From Sphingomonadales bacterium EhC05 (lineage in GTDB: Bacteria > Pseudomonadota > Alphaproteobacteria > Sphingomonadales > Sphingomonadaceae), in the NCBI GenBank assembly GCA_001650955.1, contig LXYP01000003.1, positions 248,001-312,000 on the forward strand: DNA of 64,000 nt, written 5' to 3'. The position numbers were made by a program, and so were the translations under genes. Positions 54,038 to 61,786 of this stretch are shown here, piece by piece. The notes under the pieces are model-generated. The model had not been told where the DNA came from and made no database searches. It was given only the letters and a program-made list of their open reading frames with translations. How positions within the stretch are numbered: the stretch's first letter is position 1; every line of letters begins with the position of its first letter.

Positions 54038-56524
54038 ATGAACTACCATTCGCTACACAATCAAAGTGCCTTCGCGACAAAATCGATTAGGGGCCTGTTG
54101 TTGGGGACAACCGTCACGTTGACTTTGGGAGGCTTCTCCGCACCAGCATTCGCTCAGGACGAGGTGGAAGAAGGCGATGCCAACGTAATCATCGTAACGG
54201 CGCGCAAACAAAATGAAACGCTTCAGGAAACGCCGGTTACGGTGACGTCTATTGGCGGGGCAACGCTTGATAAATTTCAGGTCAATGAAGTTGCGGATGT
54301 CGTAAGCCGCATTCCGGCCTTAAACGTGCAGGTTGGCGGTTCCGGCGCCGGTGGTCAGATCAGTTTGCGCGGCGTAGGTACAACTAATATTTCTGCGGCA
54401 TTCGACTCTGCAGTTGCGTTTGATTTTGATGGTGTATCGATTAGCACGATGCGTCTGGTGCAGGCATCTTTTTTTGATGTTGAACAAATTGACGTCCTTA
54501 AAGGTCCGCAATCTTTATTCTTCGGTAAAAGCGCTTCGGCCGGCGTTTTCTCTGTGCGGTCTGCCAATCCGACGGCGGACTGGGAAGTTGGCGGTAAAGC
54601 GTCTTATGAGTTTGAAGAAGAAGGCTATACCGTAGGTGGCTATATTTCCGGCCCCGTCACCGACACCTTGGGCATCCGGGTTGCCGCACAATATCAAGAT
54701 ATCGATAAATATGTTGAGCTAGAGGCAGGGACGCCTTCTGTTTTTGCCGATTCAGGTAAAGGTCTGAAGAATTTTGTTGGCCGGGTTACTTTGCAATGGG
54801 ATCCGACAGATAGATTTTCGGCAAACCTGAAGCTCAATTACAACCACAATGAAGGTGATAGCCTGCTAGGGCACTCCGACATTGATTGCGGCGCCAACGG
54901 TGTTGCAGATGATGTTTTCTTGGCTCTACCGGGTGTTTCAATTGCCTCAAATGCAACGTGCGACATCCAGGATGGGCTATATCCCCATCCAGATGGCCAT
55001 CCGGATTTACAAGTCATTGCTCCGGGTACAACCGGTGCGGATCGCTACAGGGGGCAATCCTATAACGAAACAGATACGATCTTTGTTCGTCTGGCGATGG
55101 ACCTTGAACTCAGTGACACCCTGACCTTGTCGTCCGTCAGCGGTTATCTCGACCTTGAAAATGAACATCTCGACCATTTTAATTATGTCGGCATTTTACC
55201 CAATGGTGACCCGGGCGGTTTGCCGGCGCCATTTTCTGACGCGCTGCAGCAATATACACAAGAAATTCGTCTAACCAGCGACTTTGATGGTATGTTCAAT
55301 TTCATGATCGGCGGCTTTTGGGAAAGTAGAAACCAGCCTTTGCAGACATCCCAAAACGCATTTATTGGTTCTTTCATATTCCCGGATTCTCGCGGGATTA
55401 CCTATGATTGGGTTGCAGATCGTTCGACAAAAAGTGAAGCTCTGTCATTTTTTGGGAGTGTGAGTTTAGATCTTACCGATCAGCTAGAGCTGTCAGGCGG
55501 CGTGCGCTGGACGGATGAACAAAAGACCCACAGAACATCATTCCCCGTTCTCCATAATGCCCTATCATTTCTAAATGGTGTTGTTGGCGGCATTGGATTT
55601 GTGGTCCCGGAAGGATTCCAAACCGGTCCGATCAAATTTTCTGACAGCAATATTTCGCCAGAGGTCACGTTAAAATATCAGGCGACTCCCGATCTTAATT
55701 TATATGCTTCTTACAAAACCGGTTTTAAATCCGGGGGCGTTGACAACAGCATTTTGCCAACGGCATCTTTGCAATTTGTTAGCCCTGGTTTTGGGACGGA
55801 TGCGGAACGTCAGGCGGCTTTGGACTCGATAGTCTATAACTCGGAAACGGCCAAAGGTGGCGAAATCGGAGTGAAGGCGATATTTGCCAACGGCGCGTTC
55901 CGACTCAATACAGCCGCATTTTACTTTGTCTTTGATGATCTGCAGGTCCAAAATTTCGACGGCGCGGCCGTTCGCTTTCTGACCATCAATGCTGGCGAAT
56001 TAACGACCCAAGGTTTTGATGTTGATTGGTCGTGGCGCACTCCCGTCGAAGGCCTGAATTTCTCAGGTGCATTGGGGTATACGGATGCCAAATTCACAGA
56101 CACGTTCATATCTCAGGATCCCGATGGTATTCCCGGTAATGCTGATGATGTTGATCTGGATGGTCGCGCCGCGGCACGCGCACCAAAATGGTCCGGTAAC
56201 GTGGCATTTGATTGGACCGTCCTGGTGGGAGATTCCATCGAGTTTGGGCTGAACGGAAATGCTGCCTACAGCTCCTCCTATTTTGCGGGCAATAACAATT
56301 TCACCGATTTTGTTCAGGACAGCTATGTGACTTTCGACGCTGCTGTCTCAATCGGCGCTCCAGATGGAAAGTGGAAATTGTCGCTTATCGGTGTCAATCT
56401 AACCGATGAGATCTGGGCCAATACCGCCGGTGATCGGCCATTTCTGCCTGCCGGTGGTGATGACCGAAACATAACTCAAAATCGAGGTCGTCAAGTGTTT
56501 GTCGAAGCTGCGTTCAAGTTCTGA
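54038..56524 (+). CDS. TonB-dependent outer-membrane receptor
   Basis: 828 residues from the ATG with strong ribosome site; an upstream in-frame start at 53996 is unlikely. Signal peptide ending APAFAQ, plug domain with IIVTARKQNETLQETPVTVT, LRGVGT, DVLKGPQSLFFGKSASAG, 22-strand barrel, C-terminal Phe (AAFKF). Resembles sphingomonad receptors used for uptake of bulky hydrophobic or siderophore-like molecules. Preceded by the LuxR solo; ends at a strong terminator. Confidence 0.92.
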   Translation: MNYHSLHNQSAFATKSIRGLLLGTTVTLTLGGFSAPAFAQDEVEEGDANVIIVTARKQNETLQETPVTVTSIGGATLDKFQVNEVADVVSRIPALNVQVGGSGAGGQISLRGVGTTNISAAFDSAVAFDFDGVSISTMRLVQASFFDVEQIDVLKGPQSLFFGKSASAGVFSVRSANPTADWEVGGKASYEFEEEGYTVGGYISGPVTDTLGIRVAAQYQDIDKYVELEAGTPSVFADSGKGLKNFVGRVTLQWDPTDRFSANLKLNYNHNEGDSLLGHSDIDCGANGVADDVFLALPGVSIASNATCDIQDGLYPHPDGHPDLQVIAPGTTGADRYRGQSYNETDTIFVRLAMDLELSDTLTLSSVSGYLDLENEHLDHFNYVGILPNGDPGGLPAPFSDALQQYTQEIRLTSDFDGMFNFMIGGFWESRNQPLQTSQNAFIGSFIFPDSRGITYDWVADRSTKSEALSFFGSVSLDLTDQLELSGGVRWTDEQKTHRTSFPVLHNALSFLNGVVGGIGFVVPEGFQTGPIKFSDSNISPEVTLKYQATPDLNLYASYKTGFKSGGVDNSILPTASLQFVSPGFGTDAERQAALDSIVYNSETAKGGEIGVKAIFANGAFRLNTAAFYFVFDDLQVQNFDGAAVRFLTINAGELTTQGFDVDWSWRTPVEGLNFSGALGYTDAKFTDTFISQDPDGIPGNADDVDLDGRAAARAPKWSGNVAFDWTVLVGDSIEFGLNGNAAYSSSYFAGNNNFTDFVQDSYVTFDAAVSIGAPDGKWKLSLIGVNLTDEIWANTAGDRPFLPAGGDDRNITQNRGRQVFVEAAFKF

Positions 56525-56550
56525 TCAGCGCTCTCCCGTTGATCAATATG

Positions 56551-56588
56551 GACCGGGGCAACTGGGGAGTTGTTCCGGTCTTTTTTTT
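56551..56588 (+). terminator. rho-independent terminator of the TonB receptor gene
   Basis: Stem GACCGG..CAACT / AGTTG..CCGGTC with a GGGG loop (56551-56580) followed by eight T residues. Confidence 0.88.
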
Positions 56589-56789
56589 AAAGTAAAAATA
56601 CTGCGTTTCGCAAATTATCCAATATCAAGGATTGGACGGATCAGCCGCGAAAATGGCAGGTTGTGACATTTGACAATCCTACAATCAAATCCACGACCAA
56701 GCGCAAGCCTTATATTGTGCCTACAAAGCCTGGTAATATTGTTTCAGCAATTCACACATCGCCAAAATAGTTGAGCATCAATCTGGGAT
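56589..56789 (+). other. unassigned stretch with possible protein remnant
   Basis: No start or ribosome site. A plus-strand frame reads KLSNIKDWTDQPRKWQVV then TFDNPTIKSTTKRKPYIVPT up to TAG near 56770, which looks like a degraded protein end; I do not recognise it. Confidence 0.25.
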
Positions 56790-57267
56790 GTAATTATACC
56801 CTATTCGGCGCGATCGAGCCTTGTGCAAAATATTTTGAGAAAACAGTCTAATGTTCGATAATGCTGTTACCCAGCGACACATCGCCGGTGCTGACTTCAC
56901 GTGCGGCCTCTTCTGCGGCATTTTATGATGAATTGAGGTAAGAAGTGGCTTACCCGGAAATCGCAAGCGAGCCTCTTGCAGTACCGCTAGTAAGAAAGGA
57001 AATAGAGGCAACAAGATAACCGGCCACAACACCGATATCATTATTCACGTCAACCATACCCAAGAAATTTGCCAGACTAAGGCCGGTCCCACCGGCTGTT
57101 CCGCCAACATCAGACGCTCCTTTTAACATCAAAATCATGTGCAATATAACAAACAATGGCCCCCATGCGGCGAGACAGAAGAAGCCTGTTATATAACCTC
57201 GCGGCGCCGTTAGTCCGGTTTTTGGCAATGAATTCCTTATATCAAAAATTAGTGGTGCTTTCATCAC
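56790..57267 (-). pseudogene. traG: fragment of F-type conjugation protein TraG (N-terminal family)
   Basis: One frame, interrupted by three in-frame stops (near 56950, 56926 and 56851), reads MMKAPLIFDIRNSL..., then CLAAWGPLFVILHMILML, GLSLANFLGMVDVNNDIG, VVAGYLVASISFLTSG, NAAEEAAREVSTGDVSLGN and FSKYFAQGSIAPN. The membrane part and the A-x-E-A-x-GN-SLGN repeat style are those of TraG of F-like transfer systems. The flanks are lost. It is unrelated to the VirB system at the left and marks an old second conjugation element. Confidence 0.68.
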
Positions 57268-57530
57268 CGCACTCGCCTTTAGTCACAATCCAAGTATTTT
57301 AGTCTGTTCGAAAGTATCGCTGCATCTAGAGGCGAACGTTTTCTATTACCCGTTGGGCGCTTGACTTGGGGTTTGAACGTTTGTTTCACATCTTCGTTTT
57401 TTCTTCACTAGGACGTAAAACAAACACTCCTCAAATCTGAGCCCGAAATTTGTGCTTTAGGCGCTGATAAAGCAAAGGATACAAGATTTTGAACTTTTGC
57501 GAGACCGCACTTTACTTTGCAACAAAATAG
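57268..57530. other. AT-rich spacer between traG remnant and TonB receptor 3' end
   Basis: About 260 bases with many stops in all frames; I see no gene, no palindrome of note and no T-tract hairpin for the receptor transcript coming from the right. Confidence 0.4.
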
Positions 57531-60449
57531 CTAGAAGCTCGCGCCCACTGCAACCCCGTATCTACGTGGGTCAAGGGTGTAGATGTTGGTGAAATTGCCT
57601 GAGGATGCATCCGTTACATAAAGTCCGGTCACCGAATTGCTATCGAAGATATTTTGTACAAATCCCCTAACGAACCATCGCTCGTCCGAACTGTTGAGCT
57701 GCAAGACCGCATTGGCTTGAACAAATGGTTCTATTCGGTTGATCCGGCCGTTGAATATATTGCCATATTGCACCCCTGTTAAAGCAACATCGAGTCGTGG
57801 AACGAGTGTCATACCACTATCAAACTGAGCGGTATATTGAACGCCCACTGAGGCCTTTAGTTCAGGTGCCTGCGGAAGTTTATTGCCATTGATATTAATT
57901 TCTACACCGGGACTTAGGACCGTGATCCCGCTGTTTGCGGGAACGGCACCTGTGAGTACATCGCAAATGCTGAAAGCTCCACTCGACGGAATATTTCCAT
58001 CTGCGGGAAATTCCTCGGGCGCCCGAAGACCAAGCCCTCCATTAACCCCTGCGACAAACGCATCAGCGGCTCCGGGGACAGGCCCGGTAACTGCACAGTT
58101 CGAGCCATTGCTAATGTCTTTAATGATGACAGCATCAGGATCACCTCCGCCAGGGTCGCGTGGGTTGGAAAAAAACTGGTCGCCGGCAACTTCAGCGTTC
58201 AGATAACTAAACGTCAAGTTTATCAGCCAGTCCGGGTCCGGGCGAATGACGGATTCCAGTTCCACACCCCAGATATTGGCATCGACCGTATCGTTTACAG
58301 ATGTCCGGGCGACGATCCGGCTGAGCTGCAACCCGCTGTATTTGTAATAAAATGCGGTAGCGTTCAGCTGCAGTTTACCATTCGCAAAGACGTTCTTCGA
58401 TCCGATCTCGAAAGCATCGACCGTTTCCGAACCGAAGCTCTCAGCCACGTTGAAGATCGGGGTCAGAGGAGGGTTTATTCCCCCTGACTTGTACCCCCTC
58501 GAATACGATGCATAAACCGTATTGTCCGGAGTAATTGCAAAGTCCAAGACTGCGCGGCCGGTTATTTCATCAAAACCCACTCCCCGGAACTGAGTAAGCT
58601 GATTGCCATCCACTCCCGGATCGGCATCGTATGTCCCCACAAATGGTGAGTCGAATGGATCGCCATCGTTAGAATACGGGTTGAGGAAGCTGGCAAAAGT
58701 GGTCCGCGCTCTCACATCTTTCTTGTCATCATTGTAGCGTAATCCCCCTGTGAAAGTCAGCCGGTCGGAAATGTCGAAATAGACCTCACCGAAAATTCCG
58801 AAGCTTTCCAGGTTCGATTCGATGGAATTGTTCCGGTACATGGAAGTGGCCAGATAGGAAGGTGGCAAGCCACCCGATAACGACCCGAAGGAGCCCAGTA
58901 TCGCGCTGGCGTAATCCAGCGCGAAGGAGTTCACATAATAGCTGTTATCTGTTGTCTTCGACTTCGCATAGATACCACCGAGCAGGAAGTTGAACGGTCC
59001 GTCGAAATCGCTTGCGAGGAGAAGCTCACCGCTCCAGGATTCGCGCGTCTCAGAGGATCTGTCGAATGACAGGGGTGTGTCGCCGCAAACCGAATTCCCC
59101 TCGAAAGCGCCCCTATTGCCCTCGTCATTATCAGAGGTGCACAGCACACCCTGTGGCCCATTGGGGATAAGAGCGTCGACGATTGGAGAAAAATAGGCAG
59201 ACGAACCGGGGATGAACGCAGGCGCAGGCGGTGCCAGACCCGTAGGTAATCCGTTCGCACCGAAAAATGCAAGCGTATTGAGCGCCGTAGCAAAATCGGT
59301 TCGGTTCTGGATTCCAAGAAAGTAATCCTGCCGCGAATCCACTTCGGTATCCTGATACAGTCCAGTTGCCGTCAGCTTCATCGCACCGAAGCGCTGTTCG
59401 ATACGCGCCTGAAGCTGTAGCTCATCAGCAAAATACAATGGTGTATAAGCCGTGTTTACCGTTCTGACATCGTCTGGTTTATCGAAACCGGAAAAGGCGT
59501 CCGGGCCATACAGGCTACCAAGACCAAGTTCAGCCGGAATACCTTGGATCGCGAGAAATTCTGATGACGCAAGTACACCGCCAAGGGTGGAATTGGCGTT
59601 GGTGATGTCGAAATCCCGCCGATTGTTCAGGCAGCCGAGGACGCCCAATGGATCGCGTTGGCAAGCCTGCTTCTGATTTCGCAGGCGGGTATCCTTTTCG
59701 TGGAAGTAATACCCCATGAGATCGATAGTCGTATCGGACCCTGGCTCGAAACGCAGCGAACCGCGCACCGCATAAAGATCGCGGTCATCAACGTCGGAAT
59801 CATCGAAAAGGTTAGTCGTGTAGCCATCCCGTTTGATATAGATGCCCGACACTCTGGCACCGATCGTATCGCCAATCGGGACATTGATCATTCCCCTGGT
59901 CTCGATACTATTGAAATTTCCGTATTCAAATTCCGCAGATGCACCAAAATCGGAAAGGTCCGGTTTGGCGGTCACTATGTTTACAACGCCGGATGTTGCG
60001 TTTCTTCCGAATAGCGTACCTTGAGGACCACGCAGAACCTCGACCCGTTCCAGATCGAAAAATTCGGTTTCGAACAGCCTGGTTCCGAATAATGGCGATC
60101 CATTGACGTGGATGGCTGTCGCCGAATCACAGGTAACCCCCACGCAAAGGTCGCCGATACCGCGGATGGTAAACGTCGACGCGGTGAAGTTGCCTTTGGC
60201 GAAGGATACATTGGGCAAAGTCAGCTGCAGATCGGCTGCGTTTTCGATCTGCTGGCTTTCGAGCGCCTTGGCGTCGAAAGCGCTGACCGCGATTGGCACT
60301 TCCTGCAAGCTTTGCGCCTGACGCTGTGCTGTCACGATTATGACATTGCCACTGGCGCCTCGCTCTTCGGTTTCCGCTTTCTGAGCGTTCGAAACCTGCG
60401 GCGACACCATCAACGCTGCACCCGTCAGCCAATATGCTTTCTTTCGCAC
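57531..60449 (-). CDS. TonB-dependent outer-membrane receptor
   Basis: 972 residues, long for the class because of large external loops (several 30-60 residue inserts in the barrel). Signal peptide ending PQVSNAQ, plug with NVIIVTAQRQAQSLQEVPIAVS, IRGIGD, VEVLRGPQGTLFGRNATSG, C-terminal YGVAVGASF. Divergent from the MarR gene at 60591, likely its target. Similar to receptors in sphingomonad catabolic islands; ligand unknown. Confidence 0.92.
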   Translation of the reverse strand: MRKKAYWLTGAALMVSPQVSNAQKAETEERGASGNVIIVTAQRQAQSLQEVPIAVSAFDAKALESQQIENAADLQLTLPNVSFAKGNFTASTFTIRGIGDLCVGVTCDSATAIHVNGSPLFGTRLFETEFFDLERVEVLRGPQGTLFGRNATSGVVNIVTAKPDLSDFGASAEFEYGNFNSIETRGMINVPIGDTIGARVSGIYIKRDGYTTNLFDDSDVDDRDLYAVRGSLRFEPGSDTTIDLMGYYFHEKDTRLRNQKQACQRDPLGVLGCLNNRRDFDITNANSTLGGVLASSEFLAIQGIPAELGLGSLYGPDAFSGFDKPDDVRTVNTAYTPLYFADELQLQARIEQRFGAMKLTATGLYQDTEVDSRQDYFLGIQNRTDFATALNTLAFFGANGLPTGLAPPAPAFIPGSSAYFSPIVDALIPNGPQGVLCTSDNDEGNRGAFEGNSVCGDTPLSFDRSSETRESWSGELLLASDFDGPFNFLLGGIYAKSKTTDNSYYVNSFALDYASAILGSFGSLSGGLPPSYLATSMYRNNSIESNLESFGIFGEVYFDISDRLTFTGGLRYNDDKKDVRARTTFASFLNPYSNDGDPFDSPFVGTYDADPGVDGNQLTQFRGVGFDEITGRAVLDFAITPDNTVYASYSRGYKSGGINPPLTPIFNVAESFGSETVDAFEIGSKNVFANGKLQLNATAFYYKYSGLQLSRIVARTSVNDTVDANIWGVELESVIRPDPDWLINLTFSYLNAEVAGDQFFSNPRDPGGGDPDAVIIKDISNGSNCAVTGPVPGAADAFVAGVNGGLGLRAPEEFPADGNIPSSGAFSICDVLTGAVPANSGITVLSPGVEININGNKLPQAPELKASVGVQYTAQFDSGMTLVPRLDVALTGVQYGNIFNGRINRIEPFVQANAVLQLNSSDERWFVRGFVQNIFDSNSVTGLYVTDASSGNFTNIYTLDPRRYGVAVGASF

Positions 60450-60487
60450 TCTCGCCTCTCCCTTAATTAATTTTTCTTGACAGAGTA

Positions 60488-60532
60488 TCCTTTACGAACG
60501 TTCATAGAGCCTTTTATGCTTTTGGTAAAGGA
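60488..60532. promoter_or_regulatory. paired inverted repeats between TonB receptor and MarR genes
   Basis: TCCTTTAC (60488-60495) and GTAAAGGA (60525-60532) form perfect 8-base arms; within the interval lies the palindrome GAACGTTC (60496-60503). Located in the shared 140-base divergent promoter; candidate MarR sites. Confidence 0.5.
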
Positions 60533-60590
60533 CTTTATATTATATTAAATTTACGATATGGTTGCTATCATGCCACCCGGAACAGTTACA

Positions 60591-60992
60591 ATGAGTGCCA
60601 ACGCGCAAGACGGCTTCTTAAATGATACCGATGAATTTGGGTTTTTGCTGGAGGAAGTGCCGCGCGTTCTGCGTAGAACATTGGCACATTTGATCAAGAC
60701 CGAGGGAATGGCCCAAACTGAGCTGGCAAATTGCCTTGAACAAGCACGCGCTACTATCGTATTGACGATTAATCATCTCGAAAAACTGGAAATTGTCGAA
60801 CGTCGGTCAGCAGAAGGAGGCCAACGTGTCTGGCGGATATTTCTGCGTCCAAAGGCGATCGAGATTATCGCGGAACTTCGGAAAGAAGCCGAAGTCGTTT
60901 ACCAGAAAATGTTACAAGGCATTTCCAAGGCAGATCTGGCTACCATACGAATCGCGCTGGAAAAAATGGTTGGGAATGCACGGGTATGTTGA
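60591..60992 (+). CDS. MarR-family transcriptional regulator
   Basis: 133 residues from MSANAQDGFLND; an ATG at 60558 extends it by 11. I prefer 60591 because similarity to the decayed copy at 52718 begins there. Helices and winged HTH: TELANCLEQARATIVLTINHL, wing SAEGGQRVWRIFLRPKA. No obvious sensor cysteine except the C-terminal one. Divergent from the TonB receptor it probably controls; followed by a terminator. Confidence 0.86.
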   Translation: MSANAQDGFLNDTDEFGFLLEEVPRVLRRTLAHLIKTEGMAQTELANCLEQARATIVLTINHLEKLEIVERRSAEGGQRVWRIFLRPKAIEIIAELRKEAEVVYQKMLQGISKADLATIRIALEKMVGNARVC

Positions 60993-61050
60993 ACACATCA
61001 CAATCCCAAATCTAACTGTTTCTGATCCTTTTCTCCCATAGGATCAGCTG

Positions 61051-61086
61051 GAGCGAGTGGCTTGGGCCACTCGCTTCCTTTTTTGT
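61051..61086 (+). terminator. rho-independent terminator after the MarR gene
   Basis: Perfect 9-base stem GCGAGTGGC / GCCACTCGC around loop TTGG (61053-61074) followed by TTCCTTTTTTG. Confidence 0.85.
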
Positions 61087-61123
61087 ATAAACCAGTTATT
61101 GACGTTGCTAGCGATCGACTCCT

Positions 61124-61537
61124 AAAACCATCCATCATCATTTTTTCAGGATGTGTATGAATGGGCCGGGCAATCTCGCAAGATAAGAACGGCTAAAGGC
61201 GGTAATTGGTGCTGGTACCCGGAATATATCGACAGCTAGATGGTAAAAATCTTGGCGGAGCTGGCCGCTGAAGAGCATCTATCGACAATTGCAGATATTT
61301 GAAGCCTTCGCTGACCGCGCGAGCTACCATATTGCGGAAATTAATGCTATCCATCCCTTCCGTGAAGGTAATGGCCGTTGCCAGCCCACGCTTTTAAATA
61401 TTCTTATTGAAGTAAACGAATATGAGATGGATGAAAATATGCTGGGGCCGGAGCAATTTAATGATGCTATGATTGCCAGTTTCGACAAGCAAACTGATCA
61501 ACTAACCAGCGCAATACTGATAATAATCAAAACCTAA
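61124..61537 (+). pseudogene. Fic-family (AMPylator/toxin) gene remnant
   Basis: First frame reads SSFFQDVYEWAGQSRKIRTA, KGGNWCWYPEYIDS then a TAG at 61237-61239, continues KILAELAAEEHLSTIADI, and shifts frame near 61290. The second frame carries the Fic active motif HPFREGNGR (61352-61378) and ends at 61537. The catalytic His loop is intact but the N-terminus, with any inhibitory helix or antitoxin, is missing and the frame is broken, so no active enzyme is expected. Confidence 0.8.
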
Positions 61538-61720
61538 ATATGTGAATAATTTAATATAATCTTTGTTATCTACCTTTCTACCACGGCATAGAACTACGGC
61601 CCGTGCTCTTTTTCAATGAGCCCACACGTGCAATAAAAACACCTTATAGGTAAAGTGGCACCAACTCATAATCAATGTAGAAAGGCGCTGGTAGCAAGCT
61701 GTTCTGGATGCACCAATAAA
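61538..61720. other. AT-rich spacer after the Fic remnant
   Basis: No gene or clear motif seen in about 180 bases; a short hairpin-like CGGCCCGTGCTC...GAGCCCACACG is not followed by a T-tract. Confidence 0.35.
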
Positions 61721-61760
61721 TAAAAAAGCGCGCGATCCATTTGATAGAACCGCGCGCTTT
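61721..61760 (-). terminator. rho-independent terminator of the right-hand TonB receptor
   Basis: On the minus strand, AAAGCGCGCG (from 61760) pairs with CGCGCGCTTT (to 61725) around a 16-base loop, followed by a T-rich TTTATTTATT tail. Located 26 bases after the receptor stop. The symmetric A/T flanks may also let it act in the other direction. Confidence 0.82.
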
Positions 61761-61786
61761 ATTCGCATTATGATTGGTGACGTGCT

